Notes under the pieces: generated by a model
Seen by the model: the letters and a program-made list of their open reading frames with translations, nothing else
What the model was told of the DNA's origin: nothing
Databases searched by the model: none
Assembly: GCA_018061225.1 (NCBI GenBank)
Contig: JAGOUK010000040.1
Span: 1 to 9,301, forward strand
Direction of reading: 5' to 3'
From: Candidatus Omnitrophota bacterium
GTDB lineage: Bacteria; Omnitrophota; Gorgyraeia; 2-02-FULL-51-18; JAGOUK01
DNA length: 9,301 nt
Position numbers and translations under genes: made by a program
Shown: piece by piece, positions 1-6,994 of the stretch
Numbering within the stretch: position 1 is the stretch's first letter
Layout: each line of letters begins with the position of its first letter

Positions 1-130
1 TGTCTGGAGTATGCCATCATACAATCAAAATTCAATAGTTATGCCATATTTTTATAATCCTATATCAGATGTTTAACATGATTACATTATTTTGTCATTT
101 AATAGAATAAACAGTTTAATTTGCCAGACA
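1..130. repeat. Possible short element bounded by 7-bp inverted repeats
   Basis: TGTCTGG at 1-7 is the exact reverse complement of CCAGACA at 124-130, giving 5'-TG...CA-3' ends around a low-GC interior. This layout would suit a MITE or a decayed insertion-sequence end. The left flank lies outside the window, so a target-site duplication cannot be tested. The match is only 7 bp and diverges immediately inside, so chance is a serious alternative. Confidence 0.25.
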
Positions 131-182
131 CAGCAATTCCTAGGCCTATTCCATCAGATGCCGGAAGTTGCTAATGTCGGTT
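1..182. other. AT-rich non-coding stretch downstream of ilvD
   Basis: No gene is supported here. By hand count bases 1-130 contain 34 G or C (about 26%), in sharp contrast with the GC-rich genes to the right. The block begins TGTCTGG (1-7) and ends CCAGACA (124-130), an exact 7-bp inverted repeat. It also contains the octamer TATGCCAT twice in direct orientation (10-17 and 40-47). Bases 131-182 return to mixed composition and lead into the ilvD stop. I found no convincing hairpin plus T-run terminator for ilvD. The block may be a short insertion remnant or simply an intergenic spacer. Confidence 0.6.
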
Positions 183-1859
183 TTAGATCGTTACAGCACC
201 CTTGGAGGCGGAAGAAACTTGGCGGGCGTATTTGGCCATGACACCGGTGCAGAAGGGGTGCTCGGGATGTTTTTTGATCTTCTTCAGACGGCGCTTGATC
301 TCAGCCGCTGTGAGCTTCATATCCACGCGGCGTTTGGCCACGTCAAAGCGGATGATGTCGCCATTCTGAACCGCGGCGATCGGTCCGCCCAGCGCGGCTT
401 CGGGTGAAGCATGTCCGGCCATGAATCCGTGCGTGGCTCCCGAAAAACGTCCGTCCGTGAGCAAGGCCACGGAATCTCCGAGCCCTTCCCCCACCAGCGC
501 CGCGGTGACGGCGAGCATTTCGCGCATGCCCGGGCCGCCGCGCGGACCTTCGTAACGGATGATGACAACGTCGCCGGGCTTGATGCGCTTTTCTTTAACG
601 GCCTTAAAAGCGGCGTCTTCGCTGTCGAACACGCGGGCGGGGCCTTCGTGTGAAACGCGCTTTTCGCCGGCGACTTTGAGCACGCAGCCTTCAGGCGCGA
701 TATTTCCTTTGAGGATGACAAGGCCGCCGGTAGGCTTGAGTGGGTTCGAAAGCGGGCGGACGACCTGCTGATTCTCGGTTTCAAAACCTTTAGCCGCTTC
801 CTGGCCGATCGTCTTCTGCGTGACGGTGATACAGTCGCGGTGCAAAAGACCCGCTTCAAGCAAGCGCTTCCCTATAAGACGGATACCGCCGGCCGCGTAC
901 AAGTCGTTCGCGACAAAACGTCCGCCGGGCTTCAAGTCCCCGAGCAGCGGCGTCTTGGCGCTCACGCGGTCAAAATCTTCAATGGTGAGTTTGATCTTCA
1001 TCTCGTGCGCCAGCGCCAAGAGATGCAGCACCGCGTTGGTCGAGCCGCCTGACATCGCGACGGCCGCGATCGCGTTTTCGATCGACTTGCGGGTGATGAT
1101 ACGGTCAGGGGTCAGGCCTTTACGGACAAGATCCATGATGATTCGGCCGGCATCACGGCAGGCATGGTCTTTTTCGGGATCCATGGCCGGAATCCCGTTG
1201 GTGTCCATCGGTGAGATGCCCATGATTTCGAAAGCCATCGCCATCGTGTTGGCGGTGAACTGCCCACCGCACGCGCCGGCGCCCGGACAGGCGTGATTCT
1301 CAAGAACCTTATATTCCGAGGCATTCATCCGGCCGGTGGAATGCTTGCCAACCGCCTCAAACACGTCCTGAATAGTCACATCACAATGTTTGTACTGACC
1401 CGGATCTATCGACCCGCCATAAATCATCAACGCCGGGATATTGAGGCGCGCGATGGCCATGACAGTGCCCGGGATGGTCTTATCACAGCCCGAGATGCAG
1501 ATAATGCCGTCAAAGTAGTGTCCGCGGCCGACGAGCTCAATAGTGTCTGCGACGAGTTCGCGGCTGACCAGCGATGTCTTCATACCCTGAGTGCCCATCG
1601 TGATGCCGTCGGAGATGGCGATGGTGTTGAGTTCGAACGGCGTTCCGCCGGCCGCGCGGATCCCCTCCTTAACCTTCTCGGAGAGACGACGGAGATGAAA
1701 GTTACACGGTGTCGTTTCGATCCAGGTGTTCGCGACACCGATATGAGGCTTTTTGATATCCTCGTCGGTGAGTCCCATAGCTTTGAGCATGGCACGCGCG
1801 GGAGCGCGTGAAGGGCCTTCGGTGATCGTCGCGCTGATGGAATTTAATTTGTGGCTCAT
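183..1859 (-). CDS. ilvD: Dihydroxy-acid dehydratase (IlvD)
   Basis: This enzyme dehydrates 2,3-dihydroxy-isovalerate and 2,3-dihydroxy-3-methylvalerate to the 2-oxo acids that precede valine, leucine and isoleucine, in the cytoplasm. The 558-residue product has the normal family length. Visible signatures are PCN (Cys52), CISGCDKTIPGT (Cys125) and ACPGAGACGGQFTANTM (Cys197), the three iron-sulphur ligands. Also present are SDGI near 83-86 and GPGMREM near 443-449 (metal-binding region), and GRFSGATHG, whose Ser473 is the expected catalytic base. The ATG at 1859 is preceded by AGAGGA with 7-nt spacing, which supports this start. The gene lies 63 nt downstream of acnA on the same strand, with a palindromic repeat in the gap, so co-transcription is possible but not shown. 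No other ilv or leu gene is visible. No key residue appears missing. Confidence 0.97.
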   Translation of the reverse strand: MSHKLNSISATITEGPSRAPARAMLKAMGLTDEDIKKPHIGVANTWIETTPCNFHLRRLSEKVKEGIRAAGGTPFELNTIAISDGITMGTQGMKTSLVSRELVADTIELVGRGHYFDGIICISGCDKTIPGTVMAIARLNIPALMIYGGSIDPGQYKHCDVTIQDVFEAVGKHSTGRMNASEYKVLENHACPGAGACGGQFTANTMAMAFEIMGISPMDTNGIPAMDPEKDHACRDAGRIIMDLVRKGLTPDRIITRKSIENAIAAVAMSGGSTNAVLHLLALAHEMKIKLTIEDFDRVSAKTPLLGDLKPGGRFVANDLYAAGGIRLIGKRLLEAGLLHRDCITVTQKTIGQEAAKGFETENQQVVRPLSNPLKPTGGLVILKGNIAPEGCVLKVAGEKRVSHEGPARVFDSEDAAFKAVKEKRIKPGDVVIIRYEGPRGGPGMREMLAVTAALVGEGLGDSVALLTDGRFSGATHGFMAGHASPEAALGGPIAAVQNGDIIRFDVAKRRVDMKLTAAEIKRRLKKIKKHPEHPFCTGVMAKYARQVSSASKGAVTI

Positions 1860-1866
1860 GTCAAAA

Positions 1867-1872
1867 TCCTCT
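1867..1872 (-). promoter_or_regulatory. Ribosome binding site of ilvD
   Basis: On the minus strand AGAGGA lies 7 nt upstream of the ATG at 1859. It falls just outside the palindromic repeat and supports independent translation initiation of ilvD. Confidence 0.7.
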
Positions 1873-1877
1873 GTGAA

Positions 1878-1916
1878 ATTGCTTCGTAGGCGCAGGCGCG
1901 CTTCCTCGCAATGACG
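1878..1916 (-). repeat. Palindromic REP-like sequence between acnA and ilvD
   Basis: The minus strand reads CGTCATTGCGAGGAAGC, a GC-rich centre, then ACGAAGCAAT. The outer arms ATTGC and GCAAT (1908-1912 and 1878-1882) are complementary, and GCGC-GCCT-GCGC can fold in the centre. From memory, sequences starting GTCATTGCGAG and ending GAAGCAAT recur as dispersed palindromic repeats in many bacterial genomes. It begins 6 nt after the acnA stop and ends just before the ilvD Shine-Dalgarno. Only one copy is visible in this window, so its repeat status is inferred. Confidence 0.5.
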
Positions 1917-1922
1917 TTGATC

Positions 1923-4634
1923 TTATTTAAGCAGTTTTCTCAGGACGGTCGGGAGAATACCGCCGTTGCGGTAATAATCCACTTCGACCGGGGTGTCGAT
2001 GCGGGCGATCGTCTTGATCTGCCGCGACGCGCCGCCGGCAGCGGGTGTGACCGTCACCAGGATTTCTTGGCGGGGTTTGAGCGACTCGCCCAATCCTTCA
2101 AAGCTGAACACTTCATCCCCTTTAAGCCCAAGCATCTCGCGCGTCTGACCTTCAGGATATTGCAACGGCAGAATGCCCATGCCGACGAGGTTGGACCGGT
2201 GAATGCGTTCAAAGCTTTCGGCAATGACGACTTTGACGCCAAGCAACGAAGTTCCCTTGGCGGCCCAGTCGCGGCTGGATCCGGTCCCGTATTCTTTACC
2301 CGCCAGAACAACCAGCGGCACGCCGGCCTTCTGATAGAGGGCGGAGGCATCATAAATGCTCATCTCCTGCCCCGTCGGCAGATGCCTGGTGACCGAACCC
2401 TCCGAACCCGGAATCAGCAGATTGCGAAGCCGGATATTGGCAAAGGTGCCGCGCGTCATGACGCGGTCATTGCCGCGCCGAGCGCCGTAACTATTGAAGT
2501 CCTTGGCATCCACTCCCTGCTCGACCAGGTATTTGCCGGCGGCGCTTTTGCCGCTGATATTGCCGGCGGGAGAGATGTGGTCGGTGGTTACGGAATCGCC
2601 GAGCATCGCAAGCACCCGCGCCCCGCGAACCGGCTGAATCGTCCCAGGCTCGCGTGTGAGGTTCAAGAAGAAAGGCGGCTCCTGGATATATGTGCTTTTG
2701 GCCTTCCACGCGTAAAGATCGGAGGCGACGGTCTTTACTTTTTTCCACTCCGGCGTGCCGGCAGAAACATTTTTGTATTTGCGCTTAAACGATGCCACCG
2801 TCACGAACTTTTTGACATGCGCTTCGACTTCCTTGGTCGTGGGCCAGATGTCCTTGAGGAACACTTCCCTGCCCTTCTTGTCGCGGCCGATCGGCTCGCG
2901 GATCAAGTCCTTGTCAATCGTCCCGGCGATCGCGTACGCGACGACCAGCGGCGGACTGGCCAAAAAGTTGGCCTTCACATGCGGATTGACGCGGCCTTCA
3001 AAGTTGCGGTTCCCGGACAGGACGCTGGCGACGACCAGGTCGTTCTCGGTCACGGTCTTGGCAACCGCATCAGGCAGCGGGCCGCTATTGCCGATGCAGG
3101 TCGTGCATCCGTAGCCCACGAGATTGAAGCGGAGCTTTTCAAGATAGGGCAGCAGCTTCGAAGCCTTAAGATACTCTGTGACCACCTGGGATCCGGGCGC
3201 GAGACTGGTCTTCACGAACGGCGCGACGGTGAGCCCGCGCTCGACGGCTTTTTTGGCCACAAGACCCGCGGCGATCATCACGGAAGGATTGGAAGTGTTG
3301 GTGCAGCTGGTGATGGCGGCGATCGCGACGGCGCCGTGGCCGATGGTCGAGGTCACGCCGTTCTTCACCACACCCGTCCGAGAAACATCCGAGTCCTTTA
3401 AGCCGAAGCCGCGCTCGGCAACCGGCGCGGTCAGCGACTTGGCGAAGGTGCTCTTGAGATCGGTGAGATTCACGCGGTCCTGCGGCCGCTTGGGTCCGGC
3501 GAGACTCGGCTGCACATCCGCAAGATTGAGCTCCATCCGGTCATTGAACACAGGCTCGGCCTGACCGCTCTTGTAGAACAGCCCTTGCGCCTTGAGACAT
3601 TTTTCGGCGAGCTTCACCAGCTTGGCGGGTCGGCCGGTATTTTTGTAAAAATCCAAAGTCTTCTTATCCACGGGGAAAAATCCCATCGTCGCGCCGTATT
3701 CGGGCGCCATATTGGCGATGGTCGCGCGGTCGGGCACCGACAAGGCATCCATCCCGGTACCGAAGAATTCAACAAATTTACCAACCACGCCCTTTTTGCG
3801 GAGCATCTGAGTCACGGTGAGGACGAGATCCGTCGCGGTAACGCCTTCGCGCAGTTTGCCAATGAGCTTAAAGCCGATGACTTCGGGCATGAGCATGTAG
3901 ATCGGTTCGCCGAGCATGACTGCCTCGGCCTCGATCCCGCCGACACCCCAGGCGACAATGCCGACGCCGTTGATCATCGTGGTGTGGCTGTCCGTGCCGA
4001 CCAAACTGTCGGGATAAACAATGGTCTCTTTGCCGACTTTTTTGGAGAGAACACCGGTGGCGAGATACTCCAAATTGACCTGGTGAACGATACCGGTGGC
4101 GGGAGGAACGACACGGAAGTTCTCCAGCGCCTTCTGTCCCCATTTGAGAAATTCGTAGCGTTCCTGATTGCGCTCAAACTCGAGCTTCACGTTCTCCGCC
4201 ATCGATTTAGCGGTGCCGAACGCATCAACCTGGATCGAGTGATCGACAACGAGGTCACACGGGACAAGCGGATTGATCTTATGGATATCGCCGCCCATGC
4301 GTTTCATGGCCGAGCGCATCGCCGCCAGGTCCACGATCGCGGGAACACCGGTGAAGTCCTGCAGCACGACGCGCGCGGGCTTGAAGGCGATCTCGACCTG
4401 ACCGGCGGTCTTAGGGGTCCAGCCGGCAAGCTTCTTCACGTCTTCGACCGTGACCTGATAATTGTCGCAATTGCGCAGGGCGCTTTCGAGCAGCATGCGG
4501 ATCGAGAACGGGAGCCGGGACGGGTCGCCATAGCCGAGCTTCTTGACGGAATTGACGTCGTAAACGACGACTTTGCCCGAGCCGGTTGATAAGACTTTGC
4601 GGACCTTGGGTGAATCCTTAAGCGCGTCTGACAT
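1923..4634 (-). CDS. acnA: Aconitate hydratase A (aconitase, AcnA/IRP1 type)
   Basis: This enzyme interconverts citrate and isocitrate through cis-aconitate in the TCA cycle, using a [4Fe-4S] cluster in the cytoplasm. The 903-residue length is typical of the AcnA/IRP1 group. Landmarks in order are GTDSHTT (213-219), ITSCTNTSNPS carrying cluster ligand Cys444, and GYGCTTCIGNSGPL carrying Cys510 and Cys513. The C-terminal swivel domain follows, with GDSVTTDHISPAGN from 679, the NSYGARRGND segment near 714-723, and YGTGSSRDWAAKG (substrate-binding Ser/Arg around 786-788). All three cluster cysteines are intact. The ATG at 4634 shares its A with the TAA of the upstream small exported protein (TAATG), and a GGAGG lies 12 nt upstream inside that gene, so the two are probably translationally coupled. 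In some bacteria AcnA apo-protein also binds RNA; nothing here tests that. Confidence 0.98.
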   Translation of the reverse strand: MSDALKDSPKVRKVLSTGSGKVVVYDVNSVKKLGYGDPSRLPFSIRMLLESALRNCDNYQVTVEDVKKLAGWTPKTAGQVEIAFKPARVVLQDFTGVPAIVDLAAMRSAMKRMGGDIHKINPLVPCDLVVDHSIQVDAFGTAKSMAENVKLEFERNQERYEFLKWGQKALENFRVVPPATGIVHQVNLEYLATGVLSKKVGKETIVYPDSLVGTDSHTTMINGVGIVAWGVGGIEAEAVMLGEPIYMLMPEVIGFKLIGKLREGVTATDLVLTVTQMLRKKGVVGKFVEFFGTGMDALSVPDRATIANMAPEYGATMGFFPVDKKTLDFYKNTGRPAKLVKLAEKCLKAQGLFYKSGQAEPVFNDRMELNLADVQPSLAGPKRPQDRVNLTDLKSTFAKSLTAPVAERGFGLKDSDVSRTGVVKNGVTSTIGHGAVAIAAITSCTNTSNPSVMIAAGLVAKKAVERGLTVAPFVKTSLAPGSQVVTEYLKASKLLPYLEKLRFNLVGYGCTTCIGNSGPLPDAVAKTVTENDLVVASVLSGNRNFEGRVNPHVKANFLASPPLVVAYAIAGTIDKDLIREPIGRDKKGREVFLKDIWPTTKEVEAHVKKFVTVASFKRKYKNVSAGTPEWKKVKTVASDLYAWKAKSTYIQEPPFFLNLTREPGTIQPVRGARVLAMLGDSVTTDHISPAGNISGKSAAGKYLVEQGVDAKDFNSYGARRGNDRVMTRGTFANIRLRNLLIPGSEGSVTRHLPTGQEMSIYDASALYQKAGVPLVVLAGKEYGTGSSRDWAAKGTSLLGVKVVIAESFERIHRSNLVGMGILPLQYPEGQTREMLGLKGDEVFSFEGLGESLKPRQEILVTVTPAAGGASRQIKTIARIDTPVEVDYYRNGGILPTVLRKLLK

Positions 4635-5047
4635 TAGATTTCGCTGCCTCCGTCTTCCCAGTCTTTGATTGAAATGGCAATGCCCTGAATCACCTGTCCC
4701 ACTTCCATTTGCATGAGCGTGGGGTTGTCTTGAAAAAACTTGTTAATTTCCGCGACATAAGTCTCGGCTGGCCGCGTCATCACGGCATTCATCTTAGCTG
4801 CGCCTCGGCGGGCGGACTCGATCAGGCTGATCTTGCGGTTGAGGTCCAGCGTCATCCACTGATAGCCGCGGACATAGGTTTTCTTGCCGCCGGTCTTAAG
4901 ATAAATCCTTAAAGCCTTATCAGGCTTTGCCGTCGGCTGCTCCACGGCCGCGGAAGATGCTGAGCGGGATTCGGTGATCGCGTAAGAAGAGGTGGAGAAT
5001 AAAAGGACGGACAAAACAAGCGCGGGGGTGTGTAAAAAGTGTTTCAT
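4634..5047 (-). CDS. Small exported protein of unknown function, coupled to acnA
   Basis: I do not recognise this 137-residue protein. It starts with a classical signal peptide: MKH, a hydrophobic run (about residues 8-18), then STSSYA with likely signal peptidase I cleavage after Ala23. No lipobox cysteine is present. The mature part begins with a Ser/Ala-rich segment to about residue 42. It continues into a soluble domain with a basic stretch (KTGGKKTYVRGYQWMTLD), an amphipathic region around NRKISLIESARRGAAKMNAV, and a C-terminal segment FFQDNPTLMQMEVGQVIQG followed by a DWEDGG tail. It is predicted periplasmic or secreted. The ATG at 5047 lacks a Shine-Dalgarno, and an extended -10-like TGATAGAAT lies just upstream. 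Its stop overlaps the acnA start by one base. Pairing an exported protein with a cytoplasmic TCA enzyme is unexplained. It may be conserved only in related lineages. Confidence 0.8.
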   Translation of the reverse strand: MKHFLHTPALVLSVLLFSTSSYAITESRSASSAAVEQPTAKPDKALRIYLKTGGKKTYVRGYQWMTLDLNRKISLIESARRGAAKMNAVMTRPAETYVAEINKFFQDNPTLMQMEVGQVIQGIAISIKDWEDGGSEI

Positions 5048-5055
5048 AGCCGCTT

Positions 5056-5064
5056 ATTCTATCA
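5056..5064 (-). promoter_or_regulatory. Candidate extended -10 promoter for the exported protein-acnA unit
   Basis: The minus strand reads TGATAGAAT, matching the extended -10 TGnTATAAT with one hexamer mismatch. Transcription should start about 2-3 nt before the ATG at 5047. That would make the mRNA nearly leaderless, which fits the absence of a Shine-Dalgarno. No good -35 is present (TTGCCC lies at a short 15-nt spacing). Read-through past the upstream terminator is the alternative source of transcript. Confidence 0.35.
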
Positions 5065-5080
5065 CAGGCATCTTAAGGGC

Positions 5081-5125
5081 AAAAAACAAAACCCCCGTCC
5101 CGCCATAAGGCGAAACGGGGGTTTT
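5081..5125 (-). terminator. Intrinsic terminator of the SWIB gene
   Basis: On the minus strand AAAACCCCCGT pairs exactly with ACGGGGGTTTT (11 bp). A mismatched dinucleotide follows, then CGCC/GGCG and a 4-nt loop. The stem is followed by G and six T (the complement of 5081-5086). It lies 16 nt downstream of the SWIB stop. On the plus strand only four T follow the stem, so it probably acts mainly in the SWIB direction. Confidence 0.9.
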
Positions 5126-5141
5126 GACAGAGAACGAGATC

Positions 5142-5399
5142 TTATGAGAGGTGCTTCGAAACGAGCTTGGTCATCTCGAACATGTCGACGGTCTTCTTGC
5201 CGTTGAACACGACTTTGAGGCTCTCGTCGGCATTGATGTTGCGCTTCTTCTTGGGGTCCTGAAGCTTGTTCTTCTTGATGTAGGCCCAAAGCTTCTTCAC
5301 AACTTCGCTGCGGGGCATAGGTCCCTTACCAACGACTTCTGCGAGGTCAGCCGATATCTTCATAGGCTTCATGAACGCGGAATTTGCCTTCTTGGCCAT
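5142..5399 (-). CDS. Stand-alone SWIB/MDM2-domain protein
   Basis: The 85-residue product is almost entirely one SWIB domain. A short basic N terminus (MAKKANSAFMKP) is followed by SADLAEVVGKGPMPRSEVVKKLW, YIKKNKLQDP and KKRNINADESLKVVF. It ends with VDMFEMTKLVSKHL, the conserved tail of the fold. SWIB domains are best known from eukaryotic SWI/SNF complexes and MDM2. Bacterial copies occur alone or fused to topoisomerase I, notably in chlamydiae, and their role is poorly defined; a nucleoid or DNA-topology role is a guess. A longer in-frame start at 5489 exists, but it would overlap the promoter. The ATG at 5399 has AAGGAG 6 nt upstream and matches the family N terminus. The gene has its own promoter and a strong terminator, so it is probably monocistronic. 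Lysine content is high (pI basic). Confidence 0.92.
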   Translation of the reverse strand: MAKKANSAFMKPMKISADLAEVVGKGPMPRSEVVKKLWAYIKKNKLQDPKKKRNINADESLKVVFNGKKTVDMFEMTKLVSKHLS

Positions 5400-5405
5400 G
5401 TGTCT

Positions 5406-5411
5406 CTCCTT
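5406..5411 (-). promoter_or_regulatory. Strong ribosome binding site deciding the SWIB start
   Basis: AAGGAG on the minus strand sits 6 nt upstream of the ATG at 5399. It is the best Shine-Dalgarno in the window and rules in favour of the 85-residue form over the in-frame upstream start at 5489. Confidence 0.85.
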
Positions 5412-5478
5412 GTTTGGTGATCGAAAAATCTCCTCGCGGATCGCGGTCAAACCGAATCCCTCTCGAGAAAGTGAGTTC

Positions 5479-5506
5479 ATTATAGACAAGCACTCTACAA
5501 ATGCAA
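5479..5506 (-). promoter_or_regulatory. Sigma-70-type promoter of the SWIB gene
   Basis: A perfect TATAAT (-10, complement of 5479-5484) is preceded at 16-nt spacing by TTGCAT (-35, complement of 5501-5506), whose first three bases match consensus. The predicted start near 5472 leaves a leader of roughly 70 nt. That leader contains an 8-bp palindrome TCTCGAGA (5461-5468) and two small inverted repeats, CGGT-CAA-ACCG (5444-5454) and CGCG-GAT-CGCG (5435-5445), which overlap by two bases. The palindrome lies just after the predicted start and could be an operator, but this is unproven. Confidence 0.6.
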
Positions 5507-5514
5507 TTTCTTTT

Positions 5515-6981
5515 TTAAGAGCCCAGGGCTAGCGTCGCCGGCATGAATCCGGCATTTGCCGAGAGGGATTTGCGAAAAAACTCTTTGGCGCGGGTTTCGT
5601 CACCCATCCGGCGGTGGCCCATTCCCGTGTAAAAATCGATTTCTGCGAGCAGCGCAGGGTCTTTGGCGTGTTCTCGGGCGGTATCAAGATAAATCATTCC
5701 CATCTCAGGATCCTCGCCGCCGCGGTAGGCCATCATGGTGAGGTAACGGCCGCGGCCGAGCAGGCTTGGCGCGTGCGTCGGGTTGATTTCTAGGGCGCGG
5801 CGCCACGAGGCTTTGGCGCGGCTGAAGTAATCCCCTTTTTCGAGAACGGAATCCTCCGAGCGTGAAACTTCGATCAACGCATCGGCCAGCTTGGCGTGCG
5901 CATCCGCGTCGTTGGGGCTTAATTCGGCAGCTCGGGCGAGCACGGCCAATCGCAACGCCGGGTCTCCGCCCTCTTTGGCTTCGTGAGCCATGTCGTCAAT
6001 TTCTTTTAAAGATTGCTTGGGCGCTGGAATGGCCGAGGGCTTAAACTGCTGCCAGCCGGGCCGCTGTTCAGACCCCTTCTCCAGCGTGATGCTGCGATAT
6101 ACCCGCAAAATCGCGTACCGCGGATTCCCCCACACCACGGGAATCTCGGTGATCCATTTGGGCAGCTTGGGCTCCATGTCCTTGAGAATCTGCTCAAGCG
6201 TCATCCCCTTGTCCACGCGCGCGCGAACTTCCTCGACGAAGAAGCGCGCGATCTTCAATAGAAGATCGGTTTCTTTTTGACCGGCCAGAGGGCCATGACC
6301 CGGAATGATGTGAGCGGGCTTCAGCGTGAGGAGCTTAGCCATGGTGTTTTCCCACTGCCCCGTCCCTTCAAGCCCCTCATCCCAGACGGGCTGACCAAAG
6401 ATCGGGAAACTCCCCGTCATGATGGTGTCGCCGGCCATAAGTGTTTTTTCTTGCTCCACCCAGACAGCGGTCGCGTCGTCGGACTCCGCCTTGCCCGCAT
6501 AAAAAAGTCTCAAGCTGACGCCCCCAAGGTCAAGCGTCCGCTCTCCGCCGGAAACGCCGTCAAAGGTCTCGTTGGGAAACATCGGGTCATGCGCGATCTC
6601 AAAGCCGCGGCCGAGCAGAAACTCCTTCTGGCGCTCGTATCGGGTGGTCATGAACTCGCGCGTGAGCTTGGACGAGACCACGGTCGCGCCTAAGTCACGA
6701 AAAAGCTGATTACCGTTCGTATGATCCCAGTGATAATGCGTGTTGATCGCGTATAGGATGGGCTTATCGGTCACCGACCGGATATGCTGGATGAGAATGC
6801 GCGCGAGCGGATGATTGACCTGGGTGTCGATGACCGCGATGCCCTTGTCGCCGATGACGAACGAGGAGTTGGTGATATTGCGAAAAATGTAAACACGGTC
6901 GGTGACCTTCTGCAACTCCCCGTACGGCCGGGGAGCAAAAGGATTAGCCTTGCCGGTCAACTTACCCAATAAATTTATCAT
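5515..6981 (-). CDS. Metallo-beta-lactamase-fold hydrolase with TPR-like C terminus, alkylsulfatase-like metal site
   Basis: From the ATG at 6981 the product has 488 residues and no signal peptide, so it is predicted cytoplasmic. Residues 20-235 are an MBL fold. THYHWDH supplies His82, His84, Asp86 and His87; AGD supplies Asp185; PGHGP supplies His229. At the position of the usual third histidine the sequence is GKAESDD, placing Glu166 there. In SdsA1-type alkylsulfatases, as I recall, this ligand is also Glu, with a bridging acidic residue 19 positions later. Here Glu166 to Asp185 is also 19. A helical linker follows (FVEEVRARVDKGMTLEQIL), also reminiscent of that family. TPR-like helices fill about 340-488 (LSPNDADAHAKLADAL, WRRALEINPTHAPSL, RRMGDETRAKEFFRKSL). 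The substrate is unknown: sulfate ester, lactone or thioester are possible. A TTG at 6990 is an alternative start. The gene lies 36 nt after cbiX, in the same unit. Confidence 0.85.
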   Translation of the reverse strand: MINLLGKLTGKANPFAPRPYGELQKVTDRVYIFRNITNSSFVIGDKGIAVIDTQVNHPLARILIQHIRSVTDKPILYAINTHYHWDHTNGNQLFRDLGATVVSSKLTREFMTTRYERQKEFLLGRGFEIAHDPMFPNETFDGVSGGERTLDLGGVSLRLFYAGKAESDDATAVWVEQEKTLMAGDTIMTGSFPIFGQPVWDEGLEGTGQWENTMAKLLTLKPAHIIPGHGPLAGQKETDLLLKIARFFVEEVRARVDKGMTLEQILKDMEPKLPKWITEIPVVWGNPRYAILRVYRSITLEKGSEQRPGWQQFKPSAIPAPKQSLKEIDDMAHEAKEGGDPALRLAVLARAAELSPNDADAHAKLADALIEVSRSEDSVLEKGDYFSRAKASWRRALEINPTHAPSLLGRGRYLTMMAYRGGEDPEMGMIYLDTAREHAKDPALLAEIDFYTGMGHRRMGDETRAKEFFRKSLSANAGFMPATLALGS

Positions 6982-6994
6982 TTTCCACAACTTT

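Noticed and set aside
141..148. TAGGCCTA palindrome as the ilvD terminator
   Set aside because: The stem is too short, has no loop and has no adjacent T-run in the direction of transcription.
317..859. Minus-strand open frame of 180 codons
   Set aside because: It is an out-of-frame shadow within ilvD, rich in Ser, Arg and Pro, with no ribosome binding site or domain.
1911..3401. Long plus-strand open frame of 496 codons
   Set aside because: It is antisense to acnA, whose motifs are unmistakable. The translation has no recognisable domain and is rich in Arg, Gly and Asp, as expected from a GC-rich antisense frame.
3585..4589. Plus-strand open frame of 334 codons
   Set aside because: It is antisense to the N-terminal half of aconitase, with His/Asp/Gly-rich low-information composition and no domain.
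5142..5489. Longer start for the SWIB protein at 5489
   Set aside because: The extension would overlap the predicted -10 element and transcription start, and the strong Shine-Dalgarno is placed for the ATG at 5399.
5520..5530. AGCCC-A-GGGCT as a terminator of the MBL gene
   Set aside because: The loop is one nucleotide, the repeat lies inside the coding sequence, and what follows in the transcription direction is A-rich rather than T-rich.
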